Source: Sulfurimonas sp. HSL-3221 (GTDB lineage Bacteria > Campylobacterota > Campylobacteria > Campylobacterales > Sulfurimonadaceae). From it: DNA of 64,000 nt. Numbering within the stretch: position 1 is the stretch's first letter; each line of letters starts with the position of its first letter. This document shows, piece after piece, positions 1 through 7,836 of the stretch. Under the pieces are notes generated by a model, which searched no databases, was not told the DNA's origin, and saw only the letters and a program-made list of their open reading frames with translations. The stretch covers positions 992,001 through 1,056,000 of the forward strand of contig NZ_CP087998.1 of assembly GCF_021044585.1 (NCBI RefSeq), in the 5' to 3' direction. A program made the position numbers and the translations under genes.

Positions 1-48
1 GAACGCGGGGCATAAAATGAAAGGTAGCTTTTGCATGAAGGAGACGTG

Positions 49-546
49 ATGAAGTGGATTAACAACGGAAGCTATCGGGGTGCGGTCTGCTGCGGTGCTC
101 TGCTGCTGACAGGGCTCTCCCTTGGAGCGGCAGATAAGACCGAAATGCTGGAACAGGGGCGTTACGTCGCGGTGATGATGGGGTGCAACGACTGCCATAC
201 GCCGAATTATCTGATGCGTGAGGGGGACGTCCCCGAGAAACTCTGGCTGACGGGGAGTGCATTTGGGTGGCGCGGCCCCTGGGGGACGACCTACCCGACG
301 AATCTGCGCAACCGGCTGAGCCAGATGACGGAGGACAAATGGGTGGCGTTCGCCAAAAACCTCAAAGCGCGTCCACCCATGCCCTGGTTCAACCTGAACC
401 AGATGAAAGAGAAGGATTTGCGGGCCTTTTACCGCTATGTGCGGCATCTGGGGGCGGCCGGGGAGGAAGCCCCGGCATACGTTCCGCCGAGTGCGGAACC
501 GCAGCCACCCTACGCGACATTCCCGCCGCCGCCTCCCGCACAATAG
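49..546 (+). CDS. Periplasmic monohaem c-type cytochrome
   Basis: Secreted electron carrier of 165 aa. A Sec signal peptide (hydrophobic residues about 12-27) is followed by one haem c motif, CNDCH, at residues 46-50. A Met in the MPWFNLNQM stretch could be the distal ligand. The tail is proline-rich (PPPPPAQ). ATG 49 was chosen over an upstream in-frame TTG (31) because GAAGGAG at 37-43 is spaced for it. The fold resembles small cytochromes that serve periplasmic dehydrogenases, but no partner enzyme is adjacent. The next gene, a small peptide, starts 104 bp downstream, so co-transcription is uncertain. The electron donor and acceptor are unknown. Confidence 0.8.
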   Translation: MKWINNGSYRGAVCCGALLLTGLSLGAADKTEMLEQGRYVAVMMGCNDCHTPNYLMREGDVPEKLWLTGSAFGWRGPWGTTYPTNLRNRLSQMTEDKWVAFAKNLKARPPMPWFNLNQMKEKDLRAFYRYVRHLGAAGEEAPAYVPPSAEPQPPYATFPPPPPAQ

Positions 547-600
547 GAGTGAATAATTTTTGGAAAGAAATATGCATTATCCCTTGCGGAAAATTATCGG

Positions 601-617
601 CGATACACTCTGTATCG
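601..617 (+). promoter_or_regulatory. Small hairpin in the leader of the 63-aa peptide gene
   Basis: CGATAC and GTATCG form a perfect 6-bp stem around a 5-nt loop, 33 nt upstream of the peptide ATG. It may be a leader structure. No T-run follows, so it is not an obvious terminator. Confidence 0.35.
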
Positions 618-650
618 TCGGTTCCGAAATTCATATGCAAGAGGGTCGTA

Positions 651-842
651 ATGTCTCAGAAAGTGCAAGTCAAAATCGAAGGTCTCCCGGAGGGAGCTGT
701 CAGTGCCGAAACAATGCAGAAAAAGATCATGAAGAACATCGTTGCCGAGATCAAATCTGCCAATATGGACGGGCTGAACCCCTTCGACCTCGATATTGAC
801 GCAGGTCTGGATGTCGCCGTTGAGATGACGCCGGGCGCCTGA
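651..842 (+). CDS. 63-aa peptide, candidate RiPP precursor
   Basis: I do not recognise a family. The 63-aa product has a basic/amphipathic N-terminal half rich in Lys, Met, Ile and Val, and an acidic C-terminal part (NPFDLDIDAGLDVAVEMT). It has no Cys or Trp, only one Phe as aromatic, and no signal peptide. ATG 651 is preceded by GAGGG. A strong GC hairpin and then a radical SAM/SPASM enzyme (889) follow at once. Small peptides directly upstream of SPASM maturases are commonly their substrates, and the arrangement suggests that here. It is inference: no recognisable core motif is visible, and the peptide could instead be a binding partner of the enzyme. Confidence 0.6.
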   Translation: MSQKVQVKIEGLPEGAVSAETMQKKIMKNIVAEIKSANMDGLNPFDLDIDAGLDVAVEMTPGA

Positions 843-856
843 CGTTCGTCAATGCT

Positions 857-878
857 GCCGCCGCTCTCCCGCGGCGGC
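857..878 (+). terminator. GC-rich intercistronic hairpin between peptide and radical SAM genes
   Basis: GCCGCCGC and GCGGCGGC form an 8-bp stem around a 6-nt TCTCCC loop, between the peptide stop and the ATG at 889. No strong T-run follows, so it fits partial attenuation or 3'-end stabilisation of the upstream message better than complete termination. Confidence 0.5.
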
Positions 879-888
879 GGATGCTTTT

Positions 889-1977
889 ATGATCGCTTCC
901 GTAATTCTAAAACTGACCGAAACGTGCAATCTCGACTGCACCTACTGTTATATGTTCAATTCCGAAGACAAGACCTACACGCGTGTCCCGAAATTTATGC
1001 CCCTCGAGACAGGCCTGAAGGCGCTTGAGCGTATCGCCGATTATCTTGGGGAACATCCCGAGCGGCGTATACGCCTCGTCCTGCACGGCGGTGAGCCGTC
1101 GCTGTGGCCGGAAGCATCCATGACCCCTTTCCTGGAGGCGGCCGGTGCGCTGCGGCGGGAGACAAAGCGGCTCAGCATCGGTCTGCAGACGAATCTCTAC
1201 GACTACGATGCAGCGCTGCTGCAGCGGGTCGCGGCGGCGGGCGGTTCCATCGGGGTAAGCCTGGACGGACCGGCGGCCTATAACGATCAACGACGCGTCA
1301 CAAAAGGGGGAGGCGGCAGCTACGAGCGGGTCGCGGAGAACCTGAAGCGGCTTGACGCGGACGGGCTGCTCCCCTTTTTCGGCGGAGTCCTGAGCGTGGC
1401 GGACCCCGACATCCCGCCCGAAGACTATCTTGCCTGGATCAAGACGCTGCCGAAAAAGCGTGTCAGCGTGCTCTGGCCCATCCACTACAACTACGATGCG
1501 CCCCCAACGCATGATTACGGGGCGTGGTACGCCGAGCTTTTCCGGCTGTGGGCAGAGGCGGACGACCCCTCGATTGATATCCGCATCTTCCGCGACGCGA
1601 TCAAGCGGATGCTGGGCTCTTCGCACCACGGCGACGGCGTCGGGGGCGAAAGGCTCAACAGCGTCATCGTCAACAGCGACGGGCAGTATGAACGCCATGA
1701 CTACCTGCGCTATTTTGCCGACGGGGCGGTACGGACGGAATTCAACGTCCGCGAGCACGGGCTGGAGACGGCCGCGCAGGACCCGGTCATCCGCCGCTGC
1801 ACCGATCTGCGCGAAACGCTGCCGCCGGAGTGCGTTGCCTGCGGACACTACGAGGTCTGCGGCGGGGGCTTTGTCGCCAATCGGCTCGGCGGGGAAGGGG
1901 TGGATTTTTCGCGCAAATCGGTGATGTGCGGGGATCACCAGCGCTTCTTTGACACGGTCCGTTCCTACATTGGCTGA
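889..1977 (+). CDS. Radical SAM/SPASM maturase
   Basis: Cytosolic 362-aa enzyme expected to cleave S-adenosylmethionine and modify a peptide or protein. The 4Fe-4S motif CNLDCTYC (Cys13, 17, 20) is followed by LHGGEP, a signature of the anSME/PqqE-type branch. The C-terminus has the SPASM-like cysteine set Cys304, 315, 318, 324 and 347 within CVACGHYEVCGGG, which would hold auxiliary Fe-S clusters. The CGGG-then-distant-Cys pattern recalls FxsB-type RiPP maturases. No sulfatase is adjacent, so the 63-aa peptide just upstream is the natural substrate candidate. The family assignment is secure; the substrate is inferred. Confidence 0.85.
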   Translation: MIASVILKLTETCNLDCTYCYMFNSEDKTYTRVPKFMPLETGLKALERIADYLGEHPERRIRLVLHGGEPSLWPEASMTPFLEAAGALRRETKRLSIGLQTNLYDYDAALLQRVAAAGGSIGVSLDGPAAYNDQRRVTKGGGGSYERVAENLKRLDADGLLPFFGGVLSVADPDIPPEDYLAWIKTLPKKRVSVLWPIHYNYDAPPTHDYGAWYAELFRLWAEADDPSIDIRIFRDAIKRMLGSSHHGDGVGGERLNSVIVNSDGQYERHDYLRYFADGAVRTEFNVREHGLETAAQDPVIRRCTDLRETLPPECVACGHYEVCGGGFVANRLGGEGVDFSRKSVMCGDHQRFFDTVRSYIG

Positions 1978-2005
1978 CCGGGGCGGCGGGTCCGTTTCGG
2001 TAGTG

Positions 2006-2011
2006 TATAAT
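2006..2011 (+). promoter_or_regulatory. -10 box (TATAAT) for the PEBP gene
   Basis: A perfect TATAAT lies 34 nt before the ATG at 2046, with AAAGGAG just upstream of that start. No clear -35 is visible, as is usual in Campylobacterota. Confidence 0.55.
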
Positions 2012-2045
2012 GGGTGACGTTCGATTTACGCTCAAAGGAGTCATC

Positions 2046-2582
2046 ATGAAAGCAGTTATGAGTGTTCTGCTGGTTGCCGCCGCATGGCTGCACGCCGGGA
2101 ATTTTACGCTGACGAGCAGCGACCTTCAGGGACAGCTGACCATGAAGGAGGTCTTTAACGGCTTCGGGTGCAGCGGCGAAAATGTTTCGCCGGCGCTGCA
2201 GTGGGCGAATGCGCCCAAGGAGACGAAGAGTTTTGCCGTGACGGTGTATGATCCGGATGCGCCGACGGGCAGCGGCTGGTGGCACTGGGTTGTCTTTAAC
2301 CTGCCCGCAACGGTGACCTCTCTGCCTTCCGGTGCCGGGAACGGTGCCAAAGGTCTGATGCCCAAAACAGCCGTACAGAGCATGACGAGCTTTGGTCAGG
2401 CAGGCTTCGGCGGGGCTTGCCCGCCGGTCGGCGACCGCCCGCACCGCTACGTCTTCACGGTCTACGCCCTCGACGTCGCGGCTCTCGACCTGGACGCCTC
2501 GGCGATGCCGGCGTTGGTGGGGTACATGCTCAACGCCCATGCCATTGCAAAGGCGTCGCTGATGGCGTACTACGGCCGCTAG
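2046..2582 (+). CDS. YbhB/YbcL-family PEBP-like protein, secreted
   Basis: 178-aa member of the phosphatidylethanolamine-binding / Raf-kinase-inhibitor-like family. An N-terminal signal peptide ends near WLHAGNF. The family core is visible: ENVSPALQW, the ligand-pocket stretch YDPDAPTGSGWWHWVVFNLP, and GACPPVGDRPHRYVFTVYAL. The start is fixed by AAAGGAG at 2035-2041. It has its own -10 box and probably heads a unit with the DUF2238 gene, which begins 1 nt after its stop. The biological role of bacterial PEBPs is poorly defined; a periplasmic location is inferred from the signal peptide. Confidence 0.85.
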   Translation: MKAVMSVLLVAAAWLHAGNFTLTSSDLQGQLTMKEVFNGFGCSGENVSPALQWANAPKETKSFAVTVYDPDAPTGSGWWHWVVFNLPATVTSLPSGAGNGAKGLMPKTAVQSMTSFGQAGFGGACPPVGDRPHRYVFTVYALDVAALDLDASAMPALVGYMLNAHAIAKASLMAYYGR

Positions 2583-2583
2583 C

Positions 2584-3198
2584 ATGGGACGCGGCGCGCT
2601 CCTCGCGTGGACCGTGATCTTTGCCACCGTCCTGCTCTGGTCCGGAATCGCACCGAAAGACCGTCTGACCTGGGTACTGGAAGTGGCCCCCGCGGTTATC
2701 GGCTTTGTCGTGCTGGCCGTAACCTACCGCCGTTTTCCCCTGACGCCGCTACTCTACTGGCTGATCCTCGCGCACAGCACTATTTTGATGATCGGCGGCC
2801 ACTACACCTATGCCGAAGTGCCGTTTTTCGACGGCTTGCTTGAGAGCAGCCGCAACAACTACGACAAGGTCGGCCATTTCGCCCAGGGGTTCGTACCGGC
2901 GTTGATCGCGCGGGAAGTGACGATCCGTCTGGATGTGATCCGCGGGGAGGGGTGGCGCTTCTTTTTCATCGTCAGCTTCTGCCTGGGGCTCAGTGCTTTT
3001 TACGAACTCATCGAGTGGTGGGTCGCGCTGCTCAGCGAGGAGGCCGCGGACGCGTTCTTAGGGACGCAGGGGTACGTCTGGGATACGCAGTCGGATATGG
3101 GGTACGCCCTGTTCGGTGCCCTAGCCGCGCTCCTGCTACTGAGACGGATGCACGACCGGCAGTTGCGACAGTACGTCTCAGCCAAAGGGAAGGAGTGA
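2584..3198 (+). CDS. DUF2238 (YjdF-like) inner-membrane protein
   Basis: 204-aa polytopic membrane protein with about five to six hydrophobic segments. It carries the DUF2238 landmarks: GGHYTYAEVPFF, NYDKVGHFAQGFVPALIARE, FYELIEWW and WDTQSDMGYALFGA. The function is unknown in the family; the conserved acidic/His positions facing the membrane suggest ligand or metal binding. It starts 1 nt after the PEBP stop and ends 3 nt before the diguanylate cyclase gene, so the three genes look like one transcriptional unit. Confidence 0.8.
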   Translation: MGRGALLAWTVIFATVLLWSGIAPKDRLTWVLEVAPAVIGFVVLAVTYRRFPLTPLLYWLILAHSTILMIGGHYTYAEVPFFDGLLESSRNNYDKVGHFAQGFVPALIAREVTIRLDVIRGEGWRFFFIVSFCLGLSAFYELIEWWVALLSEEAADAFLGTQGYVWDTQSDMGYALFGALAALLLLRRMHDRQLRQYVSAKGKE

Positions 3199-3201
3199 AG
3201 G

Positions 3202-4137
3202 ATGGTCGGCGCGGCACGTCTGCATACACAAGTTTTCAACTCCATTGATGAGCAGATTGCGGTGATCGACCGCAGCGGAACGATTATCGATGTCAATGCC
3301 GCCTGGAAAGCCTTCGGAGCGGAAAACGGGATCGTTGAAACGTTTGCTTCTGTCGGCAGTAACTATCTTCAGGTCGTGGAGGCGTCGGTTTTTTCCGGCG
3401 ATGCCTTGGCCATGGAGGTCTCGGCAGGTATCTTGGATGTTATCAAGGGAAAGCGGGCCGATTTTAGGTACGAGTACCCTTGCCACAGTCCGGAAAAGAA
3501 ACGCTGGTTCATGATGCATGTCAAGCCGCTGGAGGGAAGCGGAAAAATGCTCTTCGTCATCACACATCACGACATCACACAGCGGCGCCTGGCGGAGGAG
3601 CATGCGGCCTTTCTCTCCCGGCATGACCCCCTGACTGGGTTGGCGAACCGCCGGCGCTTCAATGAATTCGTTCAAGAAGCGCTCCAGCGGGGTGCGCGGA
3701 ACAGCGCTTCCGTGACCCTGCTGGAATTGGATCTGGATAATTTCAAATCGTTCAATGATGCGCTCGGCCATCCCGCGGGGGATGACGGCCTGGTCAAAGT
3801 GGCCGGAGTACTGCATGAACATACCCGCAGGGCGGATGACCTGGCGGCGCGCTTGGGCGGGGACGAATTTGCCGTCGTTTTAGGCGGGAACGACATGAAA
3901 GTACATCAGGAAACCGCCGCGTCGATTCGAAGGGAAATCGAGGCCCTCGGGCTTGCATTCGATGCCGGAAAACGACGAGTGACGACAAGCATCGGCGGTG
4001 TTTCTTTGCTTCCGGGGCACGGAGAAAGGGTTGAGACGCTGCTCGCCGCAGCAGACAGGATGCTTTACCGTGCTAAGGCGCAGGGGCGAAACCGCGTGGT
4101 CTTCGAACCGTTGCCGCAATGGTCTTTAGAGGAGTGA
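3202..4137 (+). CDS. PAS-GGDEF diguanylate cyclase
   Basis: 311-aa cytosolic signalling enzyme making cyclic di-GMP from two GTP. The N-terminal PAS domain (about 5-120) begins around FNSIDEQIAVIDRSG. The GGDEF domain (about 140-305) has the DPLTGLANRR entry motif, an intact GGDEF active site, and an RADD inhibitory I-site five residues before it, so feedback inhibition by product is expected. No transmembrane segment is present; the PAS ligand cannot be told from sequence. It has GGAAGGAG at the start and lies directly behind the DUF2238 gene. Confidence 0.9.
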   Translation: MVGAARLHTQVFNSIDEQIAVIDRSGTIIDVNAAWKAFGAENGIVETFASVGSNYLQVVEASVFSGDALAMEVSAGILDVIKGKRADFRYEYPCHSPEKKRWFMMHVKPLEGSGKMLFVITHHDITQRRLAEEHAAFLSRHDPLTGLANRRRFNEFVQEALQRGARNSASVTLLELDLDNFKSFNDALGHPAGDDGLVKVAGVLHEHTRRADDLAARLGGDEFAVVLGGNDMKVHQETAASIRREIEALGLAFDAGKRRVTTSIGGVSLLPGHGERVETLLAAADRMLYRAKAQGRNRVVFEPLPQWSLEE

Positions 4138-4162
4138 TGCTGCCCGCCATCGATTCGTGCGC

Positions 4163-4168
4163 TATAAT
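4163..4168 (+). promoter_or_regulatory. -10 box (TATAAT) for the 107-aa gene
   Basis: A perfect TATAAT sits 6 nt before an in-frame ATG at 4175 and 39 nt before the preferred ATG at 4208. Confidence 0.55.
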
Positions 4169-4207
4169 TGCACTATGAAAATGCTCCACTACGAAGAGAC
4201 ACGCACC

Positions 4208-4531
4208 ATGTTCAAACCCATCATCGACCGCCTTAATGCCAACGGACTCATCTACAAAAATCTTGATGAAGTTCAGCCGAAGGCACTGGGAATCCGCAAC
4301 CGTATCCGTCTCTTCAGTGCGACGGACCGACAGGGGTATTACACGGCGATTTTCGTGGTCGCCCAGAAGAGCCGGGTCGTGATGAAAGACGTGGAGAAGC
4401 TCGACGTCATCCTGCGCAAGCTGGAACTGTACGCGGACCACGCTTTCAAACACCGCGTCTTGATGATCGACGCGCCGCTCTGCTCCAAGGCTAAAGCCGC
4501 CTTTAAACAGCAAGGCTGGAAGCTTATTTAA
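4208..4531 (+). CDS. Conserved hypothetical protein, 107 aa
   Basis: Not recognised. Basic cytosolic protein without signal peptide or membrane segment. The C-terminal half alternates beta-like and helical stretches (VLMIDAPLCSKAKAAFKQQGWKLI region), which could be an alpha/beta fold. I prefer ATG 4208 because GAAGAG at 4193-4198 precedes it; an in-frame ATG at 4175 would add 11 residues and would coincide with the expected transcription start, giving a leaderless message. It stands alone between the diguanylate cyclase and coaX. Confidence 0.6.
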   Translation: MFKPIIDRLNANGLIYKNLDEVQPKALGIRNRIRLFSATDRQGYYTAIFVVAQKSRVVMKDVEKLDVILRKLELYADHAFKHRVLMIDAPLCSKAKAAFKQQGWKLI

Positions 4532-4690
4532 TGATACGCTGCAGGAGCGAAGCCCCTGCAACTACGTTGACACTGTGTTTGTGTTGTCCTCGGGCTAAAC
4601 GCCCTGCGGAATTGCGCTCGCTACATCGGCGGCGGGCCCTTGCGCCCTTGGCGCTTTATTCGCCCCATTAAGTTAAGGTGGAATTTACTA

Positions 4691-5314
4691 ATGCTTTTAT
4701 GTGATATCGGCAACACCTCTTTCCACTTCTACGACGATAAGCAGGGGCGCGATTACCGGGAGGATGCCGCTGCATTCGATCCCGCCGGCGTGCGGGTTCC
4801 CGTCTACTACATCAACGTCAATGCCGCGCTCCAGTCCCGCCTGGACGGGCTGGAGAACTGGACCGATCTGCGTCCCGCGATCGATTGGCACGACTACTAC
4901 GCGACAATGGGCATCGACAGGGTCGCCGCCTGCGAAGCGGTGGAAGAGGGGGTCATTGTCGATGCCGGCAGCGCCATCACGGTCGACGTCGTGCGCGGAG
5001 GGCGTTTTGAGGGGGGATTCATCTACCCGGGGGTGTCGGCGCTCTTGGAGACCTACCGCCGCATCTCTCCGCGCCTGGACAGCTCATTCAATTTTGATAT
5101 GCAATTGGATAAAATGCCGAAAAATACGCGGGATGCGATCAGTTACGGTGCCCTGGGCCTTTTGGCCAAAGAGGTGTCCGGTTACGGCCTGCCGGTCTAC
5201 CTCACCGGCGGGGACGCATCTCTGCTCATGCCGCTGTTCAGCACGCCGAACTATGCGCCGCTGTTGCTGTTTTCGGGCATGAAAAAGATCATTCAAAAGG
5301 CTGGACTATGTTGA
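4691..5314 (+). CDS. coaX: Type III pantothenate kinase
   Basis: 207-aa ASKHA-fold kinase for the first step of coenzyme A synthesis (pantothenate to 4'-phosphopantothenate). The N-terminal phosphate-binding motif MLLCDIGNTSFHFY and the central DAGSAITVDVV and GGFIYPG motifs are typical of CoaX. Type III enzymes use a monovalent cation and are not feedback-inhibited by CoA; that is family knowledge. ATG 4691 was chosen over an upstream in-frame ATG because the conserved DIGNT motif lies right after it and AAGGTGG precedes it. Its stop overlaps the hisG start by 7 nt. Confidence 0.92.
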   Translation: MLLCDIGNTSFHFYDDKQGRDYREDAAAFDPAGVRVPVYYINVNAALQSRLDGLENWTDLRPAIDWHDYYATMGIDRVAACEAVEEGVIVDAGSAITVDVVRGGRFEGGFIYPGVSALLETYRRISPRLDSSFNFDMQLDKMPKNTRDAISYGALGLLAKEVSGYGLPVYLTGGDASLLMPLFSTPNYAPLLLFSGMKKIIQKAGLC

Positions 5315-5925
5315 CCGTCGCGCTGCCGAAGGGCAGAATCGCCAAAGAGACCCTCGAAATTTTCGAGACGATTTTTGGAGAGACATTTGCTTTCGACGAC
5401 CGCAAGCTGATTCTCGATACGCCGAACTTCCGTTTTCTGCTGGTACGTAACCAGGACGTGGCGACCTATGTCTACCACCAGGCAGCCGACATCGGCGTCG
5501 TGGGGCTTGATACCCTCGAAGAGCAGGGACTCGACGTGATCCGCCTGCTGGACCTCGGCCGCGGCTACTGCCGCGTCGCCATCGGGATGAAGCAGGGCGA
5601 GAAGCTTGACCTCACCAAGCCGGAGATCAAGGTCGCGACGAAGATGGTCAACATCACCAAGCGCTACTTCGCCGAGCGCGCCGTTGCCGCCGATGTCATC
5701 AAGCTCTACGGCTCCATCGAACTCGCCCCGCTGGTCGGGCTGGCAGATATGATCGTCGATATCGTCGAGACCGGAACGACGATGAAACAAAACGGCCTGG
5801 AGGTCGTCGAGGAGATCATGGAGTCGACGACGCACCTGATCGCCAACAAGAACAGCTACTTCGAGAAAAAAGCGGAGATCCTCGACATCTACGAAAAGAT
5901 CAACAAGGTCGTCAGTGAGTCTTGA
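5308..5925 (+). CDS. hisG: ATP phosphoribosyltransferase, short form
   Basis: 205-aa enzyme of the first histidine step, joining ATP and PRPP. VALPKGRIAKE at the N-terminus and the PRPP loop VETGTTMKQNGLEV are clear. The protein lacks the C-terminal regulatory domain of long HisG (about 300 aa), so by family knowledge it should need the HisS-like regulator HisZ, which is not in this window. The ATG overlaps the end of coaX, so translation is likely coupled. Confidence 0.95.
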   Translation: MLTVALPKGRIAKETLEIFETIFGETFAFDDRKLILDTPNFRFLLVRNQDVATYVYHQAADIGVVGLDTLEEQGLDVIRLLDLGRGYCRVAIGMKQGEKLDLTKPEIKVATKMVNITKRYFAERAVAADVIKLYGSIELAPLVGLADMIVDIVETGTTMKQNGLEVVEEIMESTTHLIANKNSYFEKKAEILDIYEKINKVVSES

Positions 5926-6595
5926 CCTCTACGCGAAAGCGGAACACCTGCTCGGCATCGAGGAATCGACCGAACGGCTGCACGATCTTTACCTGAATAC
6001 CCTGCAAAACTACCCGGCAAAATCGCTACTTGATATCGGTTGCGGCCGCGGTGCTTTGATGCAGAAGGCGCAGGAAGCAGGCATGGTCTGTACGGGCATA
6101 GACCAGAGCGAAGTGATGGTAAAGGCCGCCGCGGCCAAAGGGCTTAACGTATCGCGCAAGGGGATCTGCGAAGTCGAAGGGAGCTACGACGCCGCCGTCG
6201 CCGTTTTCGATGTGCTCAATTTCCTCGACAAGGACGGACTCTTCGTCTTTTTGCAGTGCGTGGCGCAACGGCTCAACCCGGGCGGCATCTTCATCGCCGA
6301 CATCAATACCCTTCACGGCTTCACGGATGTGGCGGAAGGGACGATGACGAACGAGGACGAGGAGCACTTCCTGGCCGTCGACGCCTATTTCGAAGCCGAG
6401 GAGCTGCACACGCAGTTCACCCTCTTTACGAAAACGTCGCCGGAGTGCTATGCCAAGGAACAATCGGAGATCGTGCAGTGGTTCCATCCCCTCAACCGGT
6501 TCCGCAACGTCCCGAACCTCAAACTGACCCACTACAAGAATATCTCGCTCTACGATACGAACGACAAGATGCTGCTGGTATTTAAAGCGCTTTAA
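5915..6595 (+). CDS. Class I SAM-dependent methyltransferase
   Basis: 226-aa Rossmann-fold methyltransferase. Motif I is SLLDIGCGRGALMQKA, followed by the acidic residue of motif II in CTGIDQSEVM and a FDVLNFL motif IV-like segment. The substrate is unknown; the fold is that of small-molecule methyltransferases of the UbiE/Methyltransf_25 kind. It starts at GTG 5915 inside the last codons of hisG (11-nt overlap), so it is co-translated with coaX-hisG, though nothing ties it to histidine synthesis. Confidence 0.8.
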   Translation: MSLDLYAKAEHLLGIEESTERLHDLYLNTLQNYPAKSLLDIGCGRGALMQKAQEAGMVCTGIDQSEVMVKAAAAKGLNVSRKGICEVEGSYDAAVAVFDVLNFLDKDGLFVFLQCVAQRLNPGGIFIADINTLHGFTDVAEGTMTNEDEEHFLAVDAYFEAEELHTQFTLFTKTSPECYAKEQSEIVQWFHPLNRFRNVPNLKLTHYKNISLYDTNDKMLLVFKAL

Positions 6596-6627
6596 AACAT
6601 CCGTTCGTGAAAACGGCGCTGTAATGT

Positions 6628-6633
6628 TATACT
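6628..6633 (+). promoter_or_regulatory. -10 box (TATACT) 6 nt before the start codon
   Basis: TATACT ends 6 nt before ATG 6640 and no Shine-Dalgarno sequence is present between them, so transcription would begin at or next to the start codon. Confidence 0.5.
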
Positions 6634-6639
6634 CTGGGC

Positions 6640-7836
6640 ATGAAAAAGCCGGTGCCCGTTTACCTTTTTCTTCTCTTTCTCTTAGCGGCATCCCTGTCGG
6701 CACAGGTGGAACCGCCCGCCTTTCCCTCCGTCTTTGACGGTCCCGTTCCCGAATGCAACTGCAGCGCCCTGGTGAATGAGACCAACGTGCGTCGCGCGAT
6801 CAGTGTGACGGACTGGAAGATGTATCTGCTGGAGGAGCAGGGGTGGTTCGAGAGCAGCATGGAGTACCTCGACGCGTTTCACGCGGACGTGACGCAGAAG
6901 GTGCATGTCTTTTCGGCCAATGCGGATCAGCAGTTGTCCAGCTGGGGCGGGCGCGAATCGAAAAAAAAACGCCGCAGGGTCCCCCGGGACGGCAATGCCA
7001 GCGAAGGGCTCTCAGACTACTTTAACGAGCTCTTCCATGACGATACCTACTTGTACAGCGGTGAGGAGAGCTACCTGATCCTGCGCGGCGGGGCTGAGTA
7101 TAACAAGGAGGAGGGGTGGAAGTTCCTCAACAACATCCGCTTCGCGATGAAACTGCCCCATACCCAGGAACAGCTGCAGATCTTTGTCGGCGACCCGCTG
7201 GTGGACAAAGACAAGGATGTCATCTCCGAAAACGGCCAGATCAACGAAACGACGGGCGTCGGGGCGCGCTACTTCCTGCCGGATTTTCTCAGAGACGTCA
7301 AAGCGAGCGTTTCCGCCGGTTTCCGGGGGTTGACCAACCCTTTCACGCAGGGGCGCATCGAATACCGCATGAACTTCTATGACTGGCTGATCCGGCCGGT
7401 GCAGTATGTGGATTACTCCGTCAAGAGATTGTTCTACGAAGAGACCGACCTCTATTTCGACCGCCGTATCTCCAAAGAGGAGCTGGTGCGTCTGCAGCTG
7501 CAGCGATCAACCGAGACGGAAAGAGAAGGTATGGCGTACATGACGTCGCTCTCCTATTTCAATACGGTGCGCTTTGGCACCGGGTTCAGGACCTTTGTGT
7601 CAGCGTCGGGCCGGACGGTGGTTGACAACCCCCAGAGCGCCGACACGAACGTCACCACAGTCGAAATGACCCCGGGCATCTACCGGTACAGCATCGGTCT
7701 CGGCTGGAAACAGGCGTTCGCGCGTCGATGGATCTTTTACGAGGTCATCCCCCGTATTGACTACGACATGCAGTACAACTGGCGGCCGAATTACGTCTGC
7801 CAGTTCTGGCTGGAGCTCTATTTCGGCGATACCTGA
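6640..7836 (+). CDS. Outer-membrane-type protein of unknown function
   Basis: 398 aa with a clear signal peptide (KK, then a Leu/Phe-rich core ending at SLSAQ). A short Cys pair (CNC) follows near residue 40, and a very basic patch (KKKRRR) lies near 110. The C-terminal two thirds alternates polar and aromatic residues and ends in a strand with WLELYF, which suggests a beta-barrel outer-membrane protein. No family is recognised. The ATG is forced by the signal peptide, and the -10 box only 6 nt upstream suggests a leaderless mRNA. Its 3' end overlaps the convergent ferritin-like gene by 19 bp. Confidence 0.65.
   Translation: MKKPVPVYLFLLFLLAASLSAQVEPPAFPSVFDGPVPECNCSALVNETNVRRAISVTDWKMYLLEEQGWFESSMEYLDAFHADVTQKVHVFSANADQQLSSWGGRESKKKRRRVPRDGNASEGLSDYFNELFHDDTYLYSGEESYLILRGGAEYNKEEGWKFLNNIRFAMKLPHTQEQLQIFVGDPLVDKDKDVISENGQINETTGVGARYFLPDFLRDVKASVSAGFRGLTNPFTQGRIEYRMNFYDWLIRPVQYVDYSVKRLFYEETDLYFDRRISKEELVRLQLQRSTETEREGMAYMTSLSYFNTVRFGTGFRTFVSASGRTVVDNPQSADTNVTTVEMTPGIYRYSIGLGWKQAFARRWIFYEVIPRIDYDMQYNWRPNYVCQFWLELYFGDT

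Noticed and set aside
1-48. 3' end of an upstream gene
   Set aside because: A TAA at 13-15 could be a stop codon, but four codons are too little to support a call.
889-1977. Anaerobic sulfatase maturase
   Set aside because: Motifs overlap with anSME, but no sulfatase gene is near and the adjacent small peptide offers a better substrate candidate.
4532-4690. Possible structured RNA between the 107-aa gene and coaX
   Set aside because: Only short weak hairpins (for example GGGC/GCCC) and no promoter or T-run could be seen; nothing supports an RNA gene.
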